From NCBI GenBank assembly GCA_963833585.1, contig CAWHYF010000006.1:930001-994000 (forward strand): a stretch of DNA of 64,000 nt. The letters are read 5' to 3'. The translations under genes were made by a program, and so were the position numbers. Under the pieces are notes generated by a model, which had not been told where the DNA came from, made no database searches, and saw only the letters and a program-made list of their open reading frames with translations. Source of the stretch: Bog-756 sp963833585. GTDB taxonomy: Bacteria > Actinomycetota > Acidimicrobiia > Acidimicrobiales > RAAP-2. Of the stretch, positions 53,870 through 63,673 are shown one piece after another (position 1 is the first letter of the stretch; each line of letters opens with the position of its first letter).

Positions 53870-55484
53870 TTACCCGAGGCCGACCCCGTCGATGTCTGCG
53901 GCGGGGGTGATGTCGGGCAGCCGAAGCATCCGGAACGAGTTGGCCAGACCGAGCAGCGATGCAAGAGCGGGAACGAGCAGCGCGATCTGGAGGGAGAGGT
54001 TCCGGGCGTGGGTGTTGATGGCCAGGACCTCGTCCTGGACCGCCTTGGGCTGGTCGGCGATCTGCTGCTGCAGCTGCGTGTTGCTCATGACCTCGGCATC
54101 GTGCTCCATCTCTGCGGAGATCTGCTGCTGCTGGGCCGGTGGGATCACGACGCTGGCCTGGGTCTGATGGGTGAAGCTCAGGGCCAGGGCCCAGAGCATG
54201 ACGCCGCCGGCCACCGCGAGCCCGAAGGACAGCCCGAAGGAGCCTGCCGCCGAGTTCACGCCCGCCGCCTCGCTGACCCGATCCTCGCTGATCGGTGCGA
54301 GCGTGAAGTTGTTGAGCTGGGAGACGAGCATGCCGAGACCGCATCCGCAGACGATCAGCGGGATCACCAGATACCACCCCGAGTCGACTCTCGGCACCAG
54401 GGGGATGATCGCTCCCATGCCGATGGCGCTCAGGGCGAAGCCGGCGAGGACGATCTGGGCAGGCCGCCACTTGCCCGCCTTGCGGCCGGCCAGCATGGCC
54501 ATGCCGAACATCGAGAGCGACAGCGGCGCCAGCGAGAGCCCGGCCTGCATGGCGTTGTACTCGAGGGTCATCTGCAGGAAGAGCGGCAGGACGATCATGG
54601 CGCCGCCCAAGGTGATCTGCTGGAGCATCTGCTGTGAGATGCCGATGCGGAAGTTCAGGTGCTTGAACAGATCCGGGATCCAACAGCGTGGGCTTTCCCT
54701 GACGCTTGCGATGCACCAGCCAGTAGGCGAACGCGGCCAGCGTCACTGCGCCGAGTCCCTATGAGCAGACCCACGTACTGGCCGCCCTCCTGCCACACGA
54801 GGATGCCGAGGACGAGGCCACCCATGCCGACGATGGAGAGGACGGCGCCCACGAGCGTCGATCTGCCGCGGACCCGGTGTAGGGAACGTCCTTGACCAGG
54901 CGGATCTGGGTCAGCACCACGAGGATGATGAGCGCCTCGAGCCCGAACCCCACCCGCCACGACAGGTAGGTCGTGAGGAAGCCGCCCAGCAGCGGACCGA
55001 CGGCAGCCGCGATGGCCGCCGATGCACCGACCAGTGCATACGCCCGCTTCTGGGCGCTCCCGGTGAAGTTGCCGTGGATGAGGGACTGCATCGCCGGCAG
55101 CAACAGGGATGCGCCCAGTCCACCGATGATCGCCCAGAAGATGATGATGGTGTTCAGGTTCTGGGCGAGCGTCATGGCCACCGCACCGACGGCGTAGGCC
55201 AGCAGGCCGATCACGTAGGCGCGTCGGCGTCCCATGAGGTCGCCCAGCTTGGAGTTGGTCAGGATGAAGGCCGCGGAGACGAGCGCTTCCAGGGCGATCG
55301 CCGACTGGACGCCGCTTGCCGTCGTGTGCAGGTCCTTGATGACGGCGGAGATCGACACGTTCATCAGCGACGTGTCGACCACCAGGACGAACATGGCCAT
55401 GGCCAACAGGAGGGCCAGGCGCGGGTTTCCCTCGCCCTGGTCTTCCACGACGGGGTCGGAGGCGTTGCTCATCAGGAGCGTCAT
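53870..55484 (-). CDS. MFS transporter, DHA2/14-helix type (three frame breaks)
   Basis: The reconstructed multidrug-type exporter has about 530 residues. The first frame gives LALLLAMAMFVLVVDTSLMN and NSKLGDLMGRRRAYVIGLLA, the MFS motif A. Shifts near 54860, 54760 and 54675, each one extra base, restore TLVGAVLSIVGMGGLVLGIL, GLGAVTLAAFAYWLVHRKRQ and LFKHLNFRIGISQQMLQQIT. The last frame carries QAGLSLAPLSLSMFGMAMLA and a Gln-rich extracytoplasmic loop. The start is ATG 55484 or 55472; both lie within or beside the end of the SulP gene (stop at 55492-55494), indicating a shared transcript. The substrate is unknown. Confidence 0.75.
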
Positions 55485-55491
55485 CCCTTCA

Positions 55492-57192
55492 TCAGGCGGT
55501 CCAGGATCGTTCCCGGCCGCGTGGGCTGATCGCATCGAGTGCCAGATCAAGGCTCGGGTAGAAGTGCTCTTGGTCGAGCGTGGTGTGGAGGCCGTAGCGG
55601 CGGATCAACTCCTGGAGGCGATCGCGCAACTCGGCGAAGGCGAGATGGACGCCGACGTTCATTGAGCTCCTCGTCCAGGACCTTGAGCACCTCGGCGGCC
55701 GTTACGTCGATGTCGGTGATCGCCTCGCACTGCAGGACGATCCAGGCCGGGTTCCGCTCGCGGACCAACCTCCGGACCTGGTCTCGGAACTGTCCACTGT
55801 TGGCGAAGAAGAGCGGTGCTTCCCATCGGTACACGACGATCCCCGGCAGTTCGGTCGCTTCCGGGTACCTGGCGGTGCTGTGCCATCCACCGAGGGCGGG
55901 CACGTCGCCGAGGACGGCGCCGTGGGGCCACCATCCTCGGCGGAAGAACAGCAAGACGATGAGGACGATCGCCACCACGATCCCTTGGAGCACCCCGAGG
56001 AGGATGACGCCAGACATGGCGACCAGGCTCACGACCAGCGACGATGTGCGGACCTCGGCGAAACGTCGAAGGGCGCCCAGATCCATGAGTGACAGGGCCG
56101 CCGTGATGACCACGGCGGCCAGGGCCGTCTGGGGCAGGTCGGCCAGGAGCCCGTTGAGGAAGAGGAGCAGGACGGCGACCAAGCCGGCGCCGACCAATCC
56201 GGTCATCTGGGTCTTGGACCCCGGACTGGTCGGCCACCGCGGTGCGGGACCCGCTGACGGAGACGGCAAAGCCCTGGAAGAAGCCGGCCGCGATGTTCGA
56301 GGTCCCGATGCCGACCATCTCCTGATCGGGGTCGACCTCGTCACCCCGCCGGGCGGCAAAGCTGGTGGCCGTCGCGATGGTGTCGGTCAGCGACACGAGC
56401 GTGATGCCCACTGCCCCGACGAGTAGCGGCCCGACGTCGGACCACTTGGTCCACGGCAACGCGGGCACGGGAACACCCTGGGGAAGCGTGCCGACCGTCT
56501 TCACGCCGTGGTCCGCCAGGTCGAGGACGGCAGAGACGACCGTCACGCCCACCACGGCCACCAGAACGGCCGGCACCCGTCGGGTGAACCGCGGAAGGAT
56601 CAGCAGCACGGCCAGGACGCAGAGTCCGGTCAGCAGCGCCGTCCGGTTGGTTTGGTCGAGCCCATTGAAAAAGGCGCGAACCTCAGCCGATGAAGCTGTC
56701 GGCATCGGTGGAGAATCCGAACAGCTTGGGCAGCTGCCCCACGATGATGGTGATGGCGAGGCCGTTGAGGTAGCCCACCCGGACCTCGCTGGAGAGGAGG
56801 TCGGCGACGAAGCCGAGTTTGGCCACACCCAGGCCGATCTCGATGAGTCCGACCATCACCGCCATCATGCCGGCGAGCGCGATCGCACTGGCCGGGTCAT
56901 TGGTGACGATCAGGGGCGTGATGGCGGCCAGGATGAGGGGCGAGACTGAGGAGTCCGGCCCGAGCACCAGCACCTTCGACGGTCCGAATACGGCGTAGGC
57001 CACGAGACATGCGATGGTCGTATAGAGACCGGTCACCGCCGGAAGCCCTGCCAGCTCCGCATAGGCCATGCCCTGGGGGACGAGGATGGCCGCCAGGACC
57101 AACCCGGCGACCAGGTCCGGCCGAAGCCACCCGCGTTGGTAGCTCCGGAGGGTCGCCACACCCGGTGCCCAGCGCCGCAAGAATGGGTTCAC
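55492..57192 (-). CDS. SulP (SLC26-like) anion transporter with STAS domain (three frame breaks)
   Basis: The repaired protein has about 565 residues. The GTG at 57192 follows GGAGGC and begins VNPFLRRWAPGVATLRSYQR. The first frame contains the SulP signature AAILVPQGMAYAELAGLPAVTGLYT. Breaks near 56690, 56222 and 55665 are each resolved by removing one base (for example GGGG to GGG at about 56222, restoring DQSGSKTQMTGLVG). The C-terminal STAS domain holds WIVLQCEAITDIDVTAAEVL and, after the last repair, LIRRYGLHTTLDQEHFYPSL. SulP proteins carry sulfate, bicarbonate or other anions. The MFS gene follows directly. Confidence 0.8.
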
Positions 57193-57719
57193 GTCCGCCT
57201 CCGTCGCCCCGCCACAGGTGCACGACGGGCCGGCCAGGGTGGGCGCACGGGCCGAGCCCCGAATCGCAAGGACGCGGGGACCCCGAGATCCACCTCGGGA
57301 GGCAGCTCCAGGCAGCTGGCCACGGGCTTCACCCGCGACCGGGTCCGGTCGTCCGTGGGACTGCCCCCGTCCGGCCGGACGGAATTCGGTGCTCTCGGGC
57401 AATCCGCTCGGTGGCGGGACAGAACCTCATTCCGTCATTCCACCACCTCGTCCCGGCTCGTGGGGAGGTTTGCTCTCACCGAAGGTCCGCGGAGATCAGG
57501 GGACCGGTAACACTCCGGCCCGCCTGATGGAGCGGTTCGGTTCGCACCTTGACCGAAATTCACCTGACCATGCTTCCGTCTGTCCCTCCAGCCAAACGGC
57601 CCGACGTCACATCAACGATGGTCCATCACCACTCAACGCCGCCGGGTTCCTGGATTGACCCTGGGGCTCAGTCGTGCTGAGCTTCGGAACGAAGGGAAGG
57701 GCCGAAAACGGGACGGAGA
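57193..57719. other. Divergent intergenic region
   Basis: About 525 bases separate the SulP and PPK2 starts. No frame is convincing. CACCGAAGGTCCGC (57478-57491), read on the minus strand as GCGGACCTTCGGTG, resembles a DevR box but is far from both starts. Confidence 0.4.
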
Positions 57720-58625
57720 TTGCCTGATGGGCGCAGACACAAGGGGGATCACCCGAAGGATCGTGGTGCCGCATCGGCCCAAATCGTGGTGCGCCCGCGA
57801 GGCAGCGCCGCGGGCCCCGAGGGGAACGGTGCAACCCGACCGCCCACGGTGCCGAAGATGAAGCAGAAGGAGTACCAGCACGAGCTGCGCCGTCTGCACG
57901 CCGAGCTCGTCGCCGTCCAGGAATGGGTCAAGGACACCGGGGCCAAGGTCTGCATCGTGTTCGAGGGCCGCGACACGGCGGGCAAGGGCGGCACGATCAA
58001 GGCCATCACGGAGCGGGTCAGCCCGAGAGTGTTCCGCGTCGTCGCCTTGCCGGCACCTACCGAGCGCGAGAAGTCGCAGATGTACATGCAGCGGTACGTG
58101 TTGCACTTCCCGGCAGCCGGCGAGGTGGTGATCTTCGACCGCAGCTGGTACAACCGCGCCGGCGTCGAGCGGGTGATGGGATTCTGCACTCCCGAAGAGA
58201 CCCGGCGCTTCCTGGAGCTGGCGCCGGGGGTCGAGAAGGCGATGGTCGACTCCGGCATCCTGCTCCTCAAGTACTGGCTGGAAGTCAGCCCCGACGAGCA
58301 GACCCGACGGCTCCAGAGTCGGATCGACGACCCCCGGAAGATCTGGAAGTTGTCCGACATGGATCTGCTGTCCTATCGGCGCTGGACCGACTACTCGCGG
58401 GCGCGGGACGACATGTTCGCGGCCACTGACACCGCTTGGGCGCCATGGTGGGTCGCCCACTCCGACGACAAGAAGCGGGCGAGACTGAACATCATTTCGC
58501 ACCTGCTGGACCGAATCCCCTATGCGCCGTTGGAGCACCGGGCAGTCGAGCTTCCGGACCGACCGTCAGCCGATGACTCCCGCCAGCCCAACACCCCGCT
58601 GCGGTACATCCCGACCCCCTACTAG
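57720..58625 (+). CDS. ppk2: Polyphosphate kinase 2
   Basis: The enzyme transfers phosphate between polyphosphate and nucleotides, usually making GTP/ATP or ADP from polyphosphate. The conserved domain starts about residue 47 (MKQKEYQHELRRLHAELVAV) and shows Walker A FEGRDTAGKGGTIKAITERV, Walker B/lid VIFDRSWYNRAGVERVMGF and LLKYWLEVSPDEQTRRLQSR, ending DLLSYRRWTDYSRARDDMF and LDRIPY. It is a single-domain PPK2 of class I or III. The start is uncertain: TTG 57720 (301 residues) or GTG 57849 (258 residues), the latter giving the usual family N-terminus. It is convergent with the lipid kinase gene. Confidence 0.92.
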   Translation: MPDGRRHKGDHPKDRGAASAQIVVRPRGSAAGPEGNGATRPPTVPKMKQKEYQHELRRLHAELVAVQEWVKDTGAKVCIVFEGRDTAGKGGTIKAITERVSPRVFRVVALPAPTEREKSQMYMQRYVLHFPAAGEVVIFDRSWYNRAGVERVMGFCTPEETRRFLELAPGVEKAMVDSGILLLKYWLEVSPDEQTRRLQSRIDDPRKIWKLSDMDLLSYRRWTDYSRARDDMFAATDTAWAPWWVAHSDDKKRARLNIISHLLDRIPYAPLEHRAVELPDRPSADDSRQPNTPLRYIPTPY

Positions 58626-58659
58626 CGGCCCCCCGACGACTCGCCCGAATCGATCACCG

Positions 58660-60054
58660 TCATCGACCATGCGACGATGGATCTGCGTCTGCCACCGGAT
58701 CCCGCCCGCCGGCGATTGCCACCAGGTCCCGTGCGGAGATGTCTCGGGCCCGGCGTCGCTCCGCGGCAGTGAGATTCCCCTCGGCCACCAGCAGGCGCAA
58801 TCCTCGCGGGTGGATCCGGAACTCGAGCGGGGTGTCGAGCTCGAGTGCTTCGCCGTCGATTCCTGCGTAGGCCCTCCCGGACCTCGACCGTACCTCGAAC
58901 TCCCCGGCGGTGAATTCGTGCCAGTGACGGCTCCGGCGCCGCTGGCCGAGCGCCGACAGGGTGAAGACCCGCGCAGCCTCGGCCCCGGTGCTGGCGGAGA
59001 TGGCGACGACGCCGAGTTTCCCGGTGTCGAGCCGCCGGCGCTGCGAGGCATCCAGGGTCGCACCGAGCACGTAGGGGTTGTTCGACACCTGGATCAGGAA
59101 TGCTCCGTCCACCTCCCCGTGGTTGGGGTCGGTGAACTGGAGATCGAACGGCTCCTGGGTGCGGCCCAGCATCTCGGGAAGCACTGCCCTGGTGGTCTCG
59201 GACTTGGCTTCCCGGTAGCCCTCCTGCTGCACGATGGTGGCGTAGATGCCGAGCGACACGTTGTTGACAAACAACCGATCGCCGACCGTGGCGTAGTCGA
59301 TGCGCCGCTCGATCCCGTCGCGGAAGGCGTCCAGGCTCAGTCGAGGGTCCTCGCGGTCGATCCCGAGATCGAGGGCGAAGTGGTTCCGCGTCCCGGCTGA
59401 CACGCAGACGAACGGCAGGTCGTGCTCGACGGCGATGGAGGCGACCAACGCTTGTGAGCCGTCCCCTCCGGCCATACCAAGACAATCCGCCCCTCGGGCG
59501 ACGGCATCGCGTGCCAGCTCTTCCAGGTCGAGGCCTCGATCGAGCATGATGACCTCGACTCCGAACTCAGTTGCCAACTCTGCCAGACCGAACTTCTCCA
59601 CCTTCCCTCCGCCCGACCAGGGATTGCAGAGGAGCACCGGATGCTGAGGGCGGCTGACGGATACCGGGCGCAGCGAGTCCTGAAACCGGAGACCGCGGAC
59701 CAGGGCGGCCCGCCCGAAGCCGACAGCCCCCGCCAGGAGCACGGCCAGGACCACCAGTCTCAAGGCCACCTGATCGCCCTGGGGTGTCGCACGAAACACC
59801 GCCACTACCATCCCCACCCCGCCGAGCGCCGCCGCGACGACCCCTACCGCCCTCCGTGGCATCCGTTCGGTGATTGCCCACCAGGCCCCGGCCACAGCCA
59901 GACCGAGTCCGACCAGGGCCAGGGCGAGGGCGCCGAGATTCCGCACGATGAATCCGACGAGGCTCGCGGCCAGGAGCAGTCCACAGGCCAACGAGCCCAG
60001 TGCGTAGGCCCGCTCCCGCCAGCTGATCGGATTGGAAGTCGGAGAGATCGTCAT
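58660..60054 (-). CDS. Membrane-linked diacylglycerol/lipid kinase
   Basis: This is a 464-residue protein. The first 130 residues contain about four membrane helices (AYALGSLACGLLLAASLVGF onward). The rest is a DAGK catalytic domain: HPVLLCNPWSGGGKVEKFGL, the ATP-site MAGGDGSQALVASIAVEHDL, the CVSAGTRNHFALDLGIDRED motif, and the C-terminal beta-sandwich (AYAGIDGEALELDTPLEFRI). The family phosphorylates diacylglycerol or related lipids. With the divergent PAP2 phosphatase it could balance phosphatidate and diacylglycerol, the substrate of WS/DGAT. The ATG at 60054 is chosen as the first codon. Confidence 0.87.
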   Translation of the reverse strand: MTISPTSNPISWRERAYALGSLACGLLLAASLVGFIVRNLGALALALVGLGLAVAGAWWAITERMPRRAVGVVAAALGGVGMVVAVFRATPQGDQVALRLVVLAVLLAGAVGFGRAALVRGLRFQDSLRPVSVSRPQHPVLLCNPWSGGGKVEKFGLAELATEFGVEVIMLDRGLDLEELARDAVARGADCLGMAGGDGSQALVASIAVEHDLPFVCVSAGTRNHFALDLGIDREDPRLSLDAFRDGIERRIDYATVGDRLFVNNVSLGIYATIVQQEGYREAKSETTRAVLPEMLGRTQEPFDLQFTDPNHGEVDGAFLIQVSNNPYVLGATLDASQRRRLDTGKLGVVAISASTGAEAARVFTLSALGQRRRSRHWHEFTAGEFEVRSRSGRAYAGIDGEALELDTPLEFRIHPRGLRLLVAEGNLTAAERRRARDISARDLVAIAGGRDPVADADPSSHGR

Positions 60055-60172
60055 CGGCTTTGTGGGGATTCACACTACCGACGAGCCGGCGGTCCGTGTC
60101 GACCGTGGTTTCCCTTCCGGGTGAGTCAGGGTCCTCTGACCCACCGCGGCATCCGTCCGATAGGTTGGCGCC

Positions 60173-60883
60173 GTGCCGTCGGATTCGCTGTCGACCCGGG
60201 CGGTCGCCTCTCGCTCCTGCCTCCTGGCTCTCGGATGGATCGGTCTCACCGCGGCGCTGTTCGGAATCGGTGAGTTCGTCGTGCACCTCCACGCCATCAC
60301 TGAGTTTGACCGAGACGTCACGAACTGGGTGGTCGACCACCGGACTCCGGTGCTCGACACGACGATGAGGGCAATCACCTGGATCGGGTCGTGGGTGGCG
60401 GTCGCCGCCACCGGTGGCGTCGTACTGGCGCTCACATTGGCGAACCGACTAACGATTGCTCACCTCCTCATGCTGGCCGTGGCCTGGGCAGGTGAGTACG
60501 CCACGGTGAATATCATCAAGTACGCCGTCGGCCGCCCACGACCACCCAGGGAACTCTGGTTGGTCACGGCGCACGGGGCCTCGTTCCCCTCGGGCCACGC
60601 CGCCAACGCCACGCTCGTTTGCGTCACCGTGTCGCTCGTCGCGGTCCTCTTCTCCCTGCGACGGGCGGTTCGCGCCGCCACGGTCACCCTTGCCTGCCTC
60701 CTGATTGCGGCCGTCGGGTTCTCGCGCGTGGAGCTGGGGGTCCACTGGACCACCGATGTGATGGCCGGAATCCTGGTGACGGTGGTGTGGTTGTTCCTCA
60801 TCGGCTGGGTGTTCGGCATCTCCGTGCCAAGCGCCGTTCCGGACCCCACCGAGCGGCCGGGGATCCAGGAGTCCACCGTCTGA
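60173..60883 (+). CDS. PAP2-family phosphatase
   Basis: The product is 236 residues with six predicted helices and the three-part PAP2 signature: KYAVGRPRPP (K-x6-RP), ASFPSGHAANA (PSGH) and SRVELGVHWTTDV (SR-x5-H-x3-D). Enzymes of this type dephosphorylate phosphatidate, undecaprenyl diphosphate or similar lipids on the outer face of the membrane. The start is GTG 60173. It is divergent from the lipid kinase and 28 bp upstream of the metallophosphoesterase, so the last two are probably an operon. Confidence 0.9.
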   Translation: MPSDSLSTRAVASRSCLLALGWIGLTAALFGIGEFVVHLHAITEFDRDVTNWVVDHRTPVLDTTMRAITWIGSWVAVAATGGVVLALTLANRLTIAHLLMLAVAWAGEYATVNIIKYAVGRPRPPRELWLVTAHGASFPSGHAANATLVCVTVSLVAVLFSLRRAVRAATVTLACLLIAAVGFSRVELGVHWTTDVMAGILVTVVWLFLIGWVFGISVPSAVPDPTERPGIQESTV

Positions 60884-60911
60884 CTCGCGGCTGGCATGCG
60901 ATAGTGCACTC

Positions 60912-61727
60912 GTGCCTGTCGTCGTCCATCTCTCCGACATTCATTTCGGCGCCCACCGTCCAGACCTTGCCGAGTCGGTGCTGGCCGACGTGGCGAGCGT
61001 GGGTCCCGACCTGGTTGTCGTCTCGGGTGACCTGACTCAACGGGCACGACGGGGCCAGTTCGAGCAGGCCCGGGCGTTCATCGATCGGCTACCCGCGCCA
61101 GTCCTCACCGTCATGGGAAATCACGACCTCCCCCTGATCAACCTGCCTCGACGGTTCCTGTCGGGGACCCGGTACTACCAGCGCTACATCACCAGAGATC
61201 TCGCCCCGATCGTCACGCTCCCGAGTCTGGTCGCCGTGGGGCTCGACACCATGCCGGCCTGGCGGTGGAAGGGCGGTCACGTGTCATCTCGACAGGTGGC
61301 AACAGTCCGGGAAGCACTCGGGAACGCTCCAAAAGGTGCATGGCGGCTGGTGGTCACCCACCATCCGGTCCTACCGCGCCACCTGGCCGGACTCATCGGG
61401 CGTGGCCTGCTGGTCGACGCTTGTGCCGAATCCGACGTGGCCATCCTGCTGTCCGGTCACACCCACACTCCGTCGGCCAATGTCGTAGATCTCGACGGAC
61501 CTGTCCACCGTCAGGCCCTCGCCCTCGTCGCCGGTACTGCCGTCAGCCGGAGGACCCGAGGGACGGCGAACGCCTACGAGGTCCTCCACTTGGACGGGGC
61601 GATGACAGCCGGTGGGCGGATCACGGTGCGGCTCCGAGAGCCGACATCGACAGGCTGGTCGGACAGACGCACCACCCGCTTCCGGTACACCTCGGACGGG
61701 GTCATCGCCGTCCTGGAGCCGGGCTGA
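60912..61727 (+). CDS. Calcineurin-like metallophosphoesterase
   Basis: This 271-residue enzyme has the dimetal phosphoesterase motifs: LSDIHFGAH (D-x-H), VSGDLTQRAR (GD), VLTVMGNHDLP (GNHD), LVVTHHPVLP and LLSGHTHTP (GHTH). It is soluble and of the Icc/CpdA-like build. The substrate may be a cyclic nucleotide or a phospholipid; location next to lipid enzymes leaves both open. GTG 60912 begins MPVVVHLSDIHFG. It is likely co-transcribed with the PAP2 gene. Confidence 0.88.
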   Translation: MPVVVHLSDIHFGAHRPDLAESVLADVASVGPDLVVVSGDLTQRARRGQFEQARAFIDRLPAPVLTVMGNHDLPLINLPRRFLSGTRYYQRYITRDLAPIVTLPSLVAVGLDTMPAWRWKGGHVSSRQVATVREALGNAPKGAWRLVVTHHPVLPRHLAGLIGRGLLVDACAESDVAILLSGHTHTPSANVVDLDGPVHRQALALVAGTAVSRRTRGTANAYEVLHLDGAMTAGGRITVRLREPTSTGWSDRRTTRFRYTSDGVIAVLEPG

Positions 61728-61842
61728 TCGGCACCACCGCACCCTCGACACTCACCTGGACCGCATAACGGTATTCCTTCCGGCCAAACGGCCATTTTCT
61801 GCGTGCGGACCCACCGAATTGCACGCCGTCGAGTGCCGCCGT

Positions 61843-63573
61843 TCAAGCCTCCGGAGGTGCATTGCCGATCTGTTCGATCTGAGCCTCCACTGCCCGATGG
61901 ACGTTCCCGTGGGTCCGGTCCTCACCGAGCCGATCGAGAAAGCCGTCGCGCCTCAGGACTTCCGCCACCGTCGGTTTGACTCGAGCGAGCCGCAGGACCA
62001 CCCCGGCCTGATTGGTGAGCTCGAGGACCTCACCCAGTTTTGCCGAGCCCTGCGAGTCGATGAAGTCGATGCCTTCGCAGTCGAGAACTATCCCGGCGAT
62101 GTCCGGCGTCGACAACGCCACTTCCCGCACGCGGTCCTCCAGTGCATCCGAGGTGGCGAAAAAGAGCCCTCCGTCGAGTCGCAGGACCACGACACCGGGG
62201 AACTGCTCATCGGTGGGATGTTCGCCGAGCTCCCGGTACACCTGCGTGCCCCGCTGGTGCCCGAGTAGCGGCATCGGAGGTCGGGTGGCGACCGAGATGA
62301 GCCACAGCAGGGACAGCCCAATTCCGATCACGACGCCGGCGAGGACCCCGAAGATGAGCGTGCCGGCAATGGCCACCATGGCAATCCAGAAGTCGAAGCG
62401 CTTGACCCGGAACAGCCGTCGCATTTCAGGGAGGTCCATCATGCCCATGACCACCGCTTCGATGATCAGGGCGGCCAGCACTGGCTTGGGAAGCTTGGAG
62501 AAGAGCGGCGCCAGGATCAACAATGTGAGCAGGACGATGACGCCGGAGGTCAGGGAGGCCAGGCCGGTACGTGCCCCGGAATGGTCGTTGAGCGAGCTGG
62601 CCGACAGGCTGGTGGACACGGGCATGCCCTGGAAGAGACCGGCGCCGATATTGGACATTCCCTGAGCCACCGATTCCTGATTGATGTCGATGCGGTACCT
62701 GTGCTTGGCGGCAAACGCCCGAGAGTCGCCCGCGGTCTGCGAGAAGCCGATGAGGACCAGCGCTACCGCCGCCAGGGCGATGGTGCTGGCGTGGGCGCCC
62801 ACGAGCGACCACTTCGGAAGGGCCAGAGTCGGCAGCCCCCTGGGCACGTCGCCGACCAGAGCCACACCGTGAGTACCGAGATCGAAGAGGCGCGATGCCA
62901 GGAGTCCCCCGACCACCAGGACGAGGGCGCCGGGAATCCGCGGCGCTATGGCTCGGAGTCCGAAGATGACTGCCAACGAGACCGCGCCGACGACCAGAGT
63001 GGGCACACTGATCTCTCCGAGTGATCCGATCCACGACCGCAGCTCCTGGATCGGATTCGAACCGGAGACACTGGTGCCGGTCAGCTTGGGAAGCTCGCCG
63101 ATGACCACGTCGATGGCCGCACCGAAGAGGAATCCGGTGACCACGGCTCGTGAGAGGAACTGCGCAATCCACCCCATCTTGAACACCGCGAGAAGCAGGA
63201 ACAGAGCACCCGAGGCGAGGGTGATGGTTGCCACGAAGGAGGCCACGTCCGCCGTCCCGGTGATGCTGGCGGCCACGACGGCACTCGCAGCTACCGCCGC
63301 CAACCCGGAGCTCGGCCCCGTCGAGATCTGACGGCTCGTTCCGAAGACGGCGTAGAGGATGGCACCGGCGGCGGCGGCGTAGAGGCCGTTCTGCAACGGG
63401 ATCCCCGCAATCCCCGCGTAGCCCAGGTTCTTCGGAACGATCAGGGCGGCCACGGCGATCCCGGCGATGAGGTCCCCCCGGAGCCACTGACGATCGTAGG
63501 TGCGGATCCATCCGACAATCGGCACCAAGGGCCATTTGTTCTGGGTGCGATCTTCTCCCGTGCTCTCAGCCAT
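61843..63573 (-). CDS. SulP anion transporter with STAS domain
   Basis: This is an intact 576-residue SulP protein. It begins MAESTGEDRTQNKWPLVPIV at ATG 63573; a longer frame upstream is not conserved-looking. The signature AALIVPKNLGYAGIAGIPLQ, the RQISTGPSSGLAAVAAS half-helix region, FQGMPVSTSLSASSLNDHSG and a C-terminal STAS domain (GIVLDCEGIDFIDSQGSAKL) are all present. It has a Lys in PKNLGYA where many have Gln. Likely substrates are sulfate, bicarbonate or organic anions. It is only distantly like the other SulP at 55492-57192. Confidence 0.9.
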   Translation of the reverse strand: MAESTGEDRTQNKWPLVPIVGWIRTYDRQWLRGDLIAGIAVAALIVPKNLGYAGIAGIPLQNGLYAAAAGAILYAVFGTSRQISTGPSSGLAAVAASAVVAASITGTADVASFVATITLASGALFLLLAVFKMGWIAQFLSRAVVTGFLFGAAIDVVIGELPKLTGTSVSGSNPIQELRSWIGSLGEISVPTLVVGAVSLAVIFGLRAIAPRIPGALVLVVGGLLASRLFDLGTHGVALVGDVPRGLPTLALPKWSLVGAHASTIALAAVALVLIGFSQTAGDSRAFAAKHRYRIDINQESVAQGMSNIGAGLFQGMPVSTSLSASSLNDHSGARTGLASLTSGVIVLLTLLILAPLFSKLPKPVLAALIIEAVVMGMMDLPEMRRLFRVKRFDFWIAMVAIAGTLIFGVLAGVVIGIGLSLLWLISVATRPPMPLLGHQRGTQVYRELGEHPTDEQFPGVVVLRLDGGLFFATSDALEDRVREVALSTPDIAGIVLDCEGIDFIDSQGSAKLGEVLELTNQAGVVLRLARVKPTVAEVLRRDGFLDRLGEDRTHGNVHRAVEAQIEQIGNAPPEA

Positions 63574-63673
63574 GAGTCCGGACAGTACGCCCAAATCGGA
63601 ATACCGGGCCCAGGTCGGACACACCCTGGCCGGGCGAACTACTCTGGTTCTGCCGGCAACCAAGGAGGATTCC

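Noticed and set aside
57478..57491. DevR-like GCGGACCTTCGGTG before PPK2/SulP
   Set aside because: It is more than 200 bp from either start and its right half-site is degenerate; a chance match is likely.
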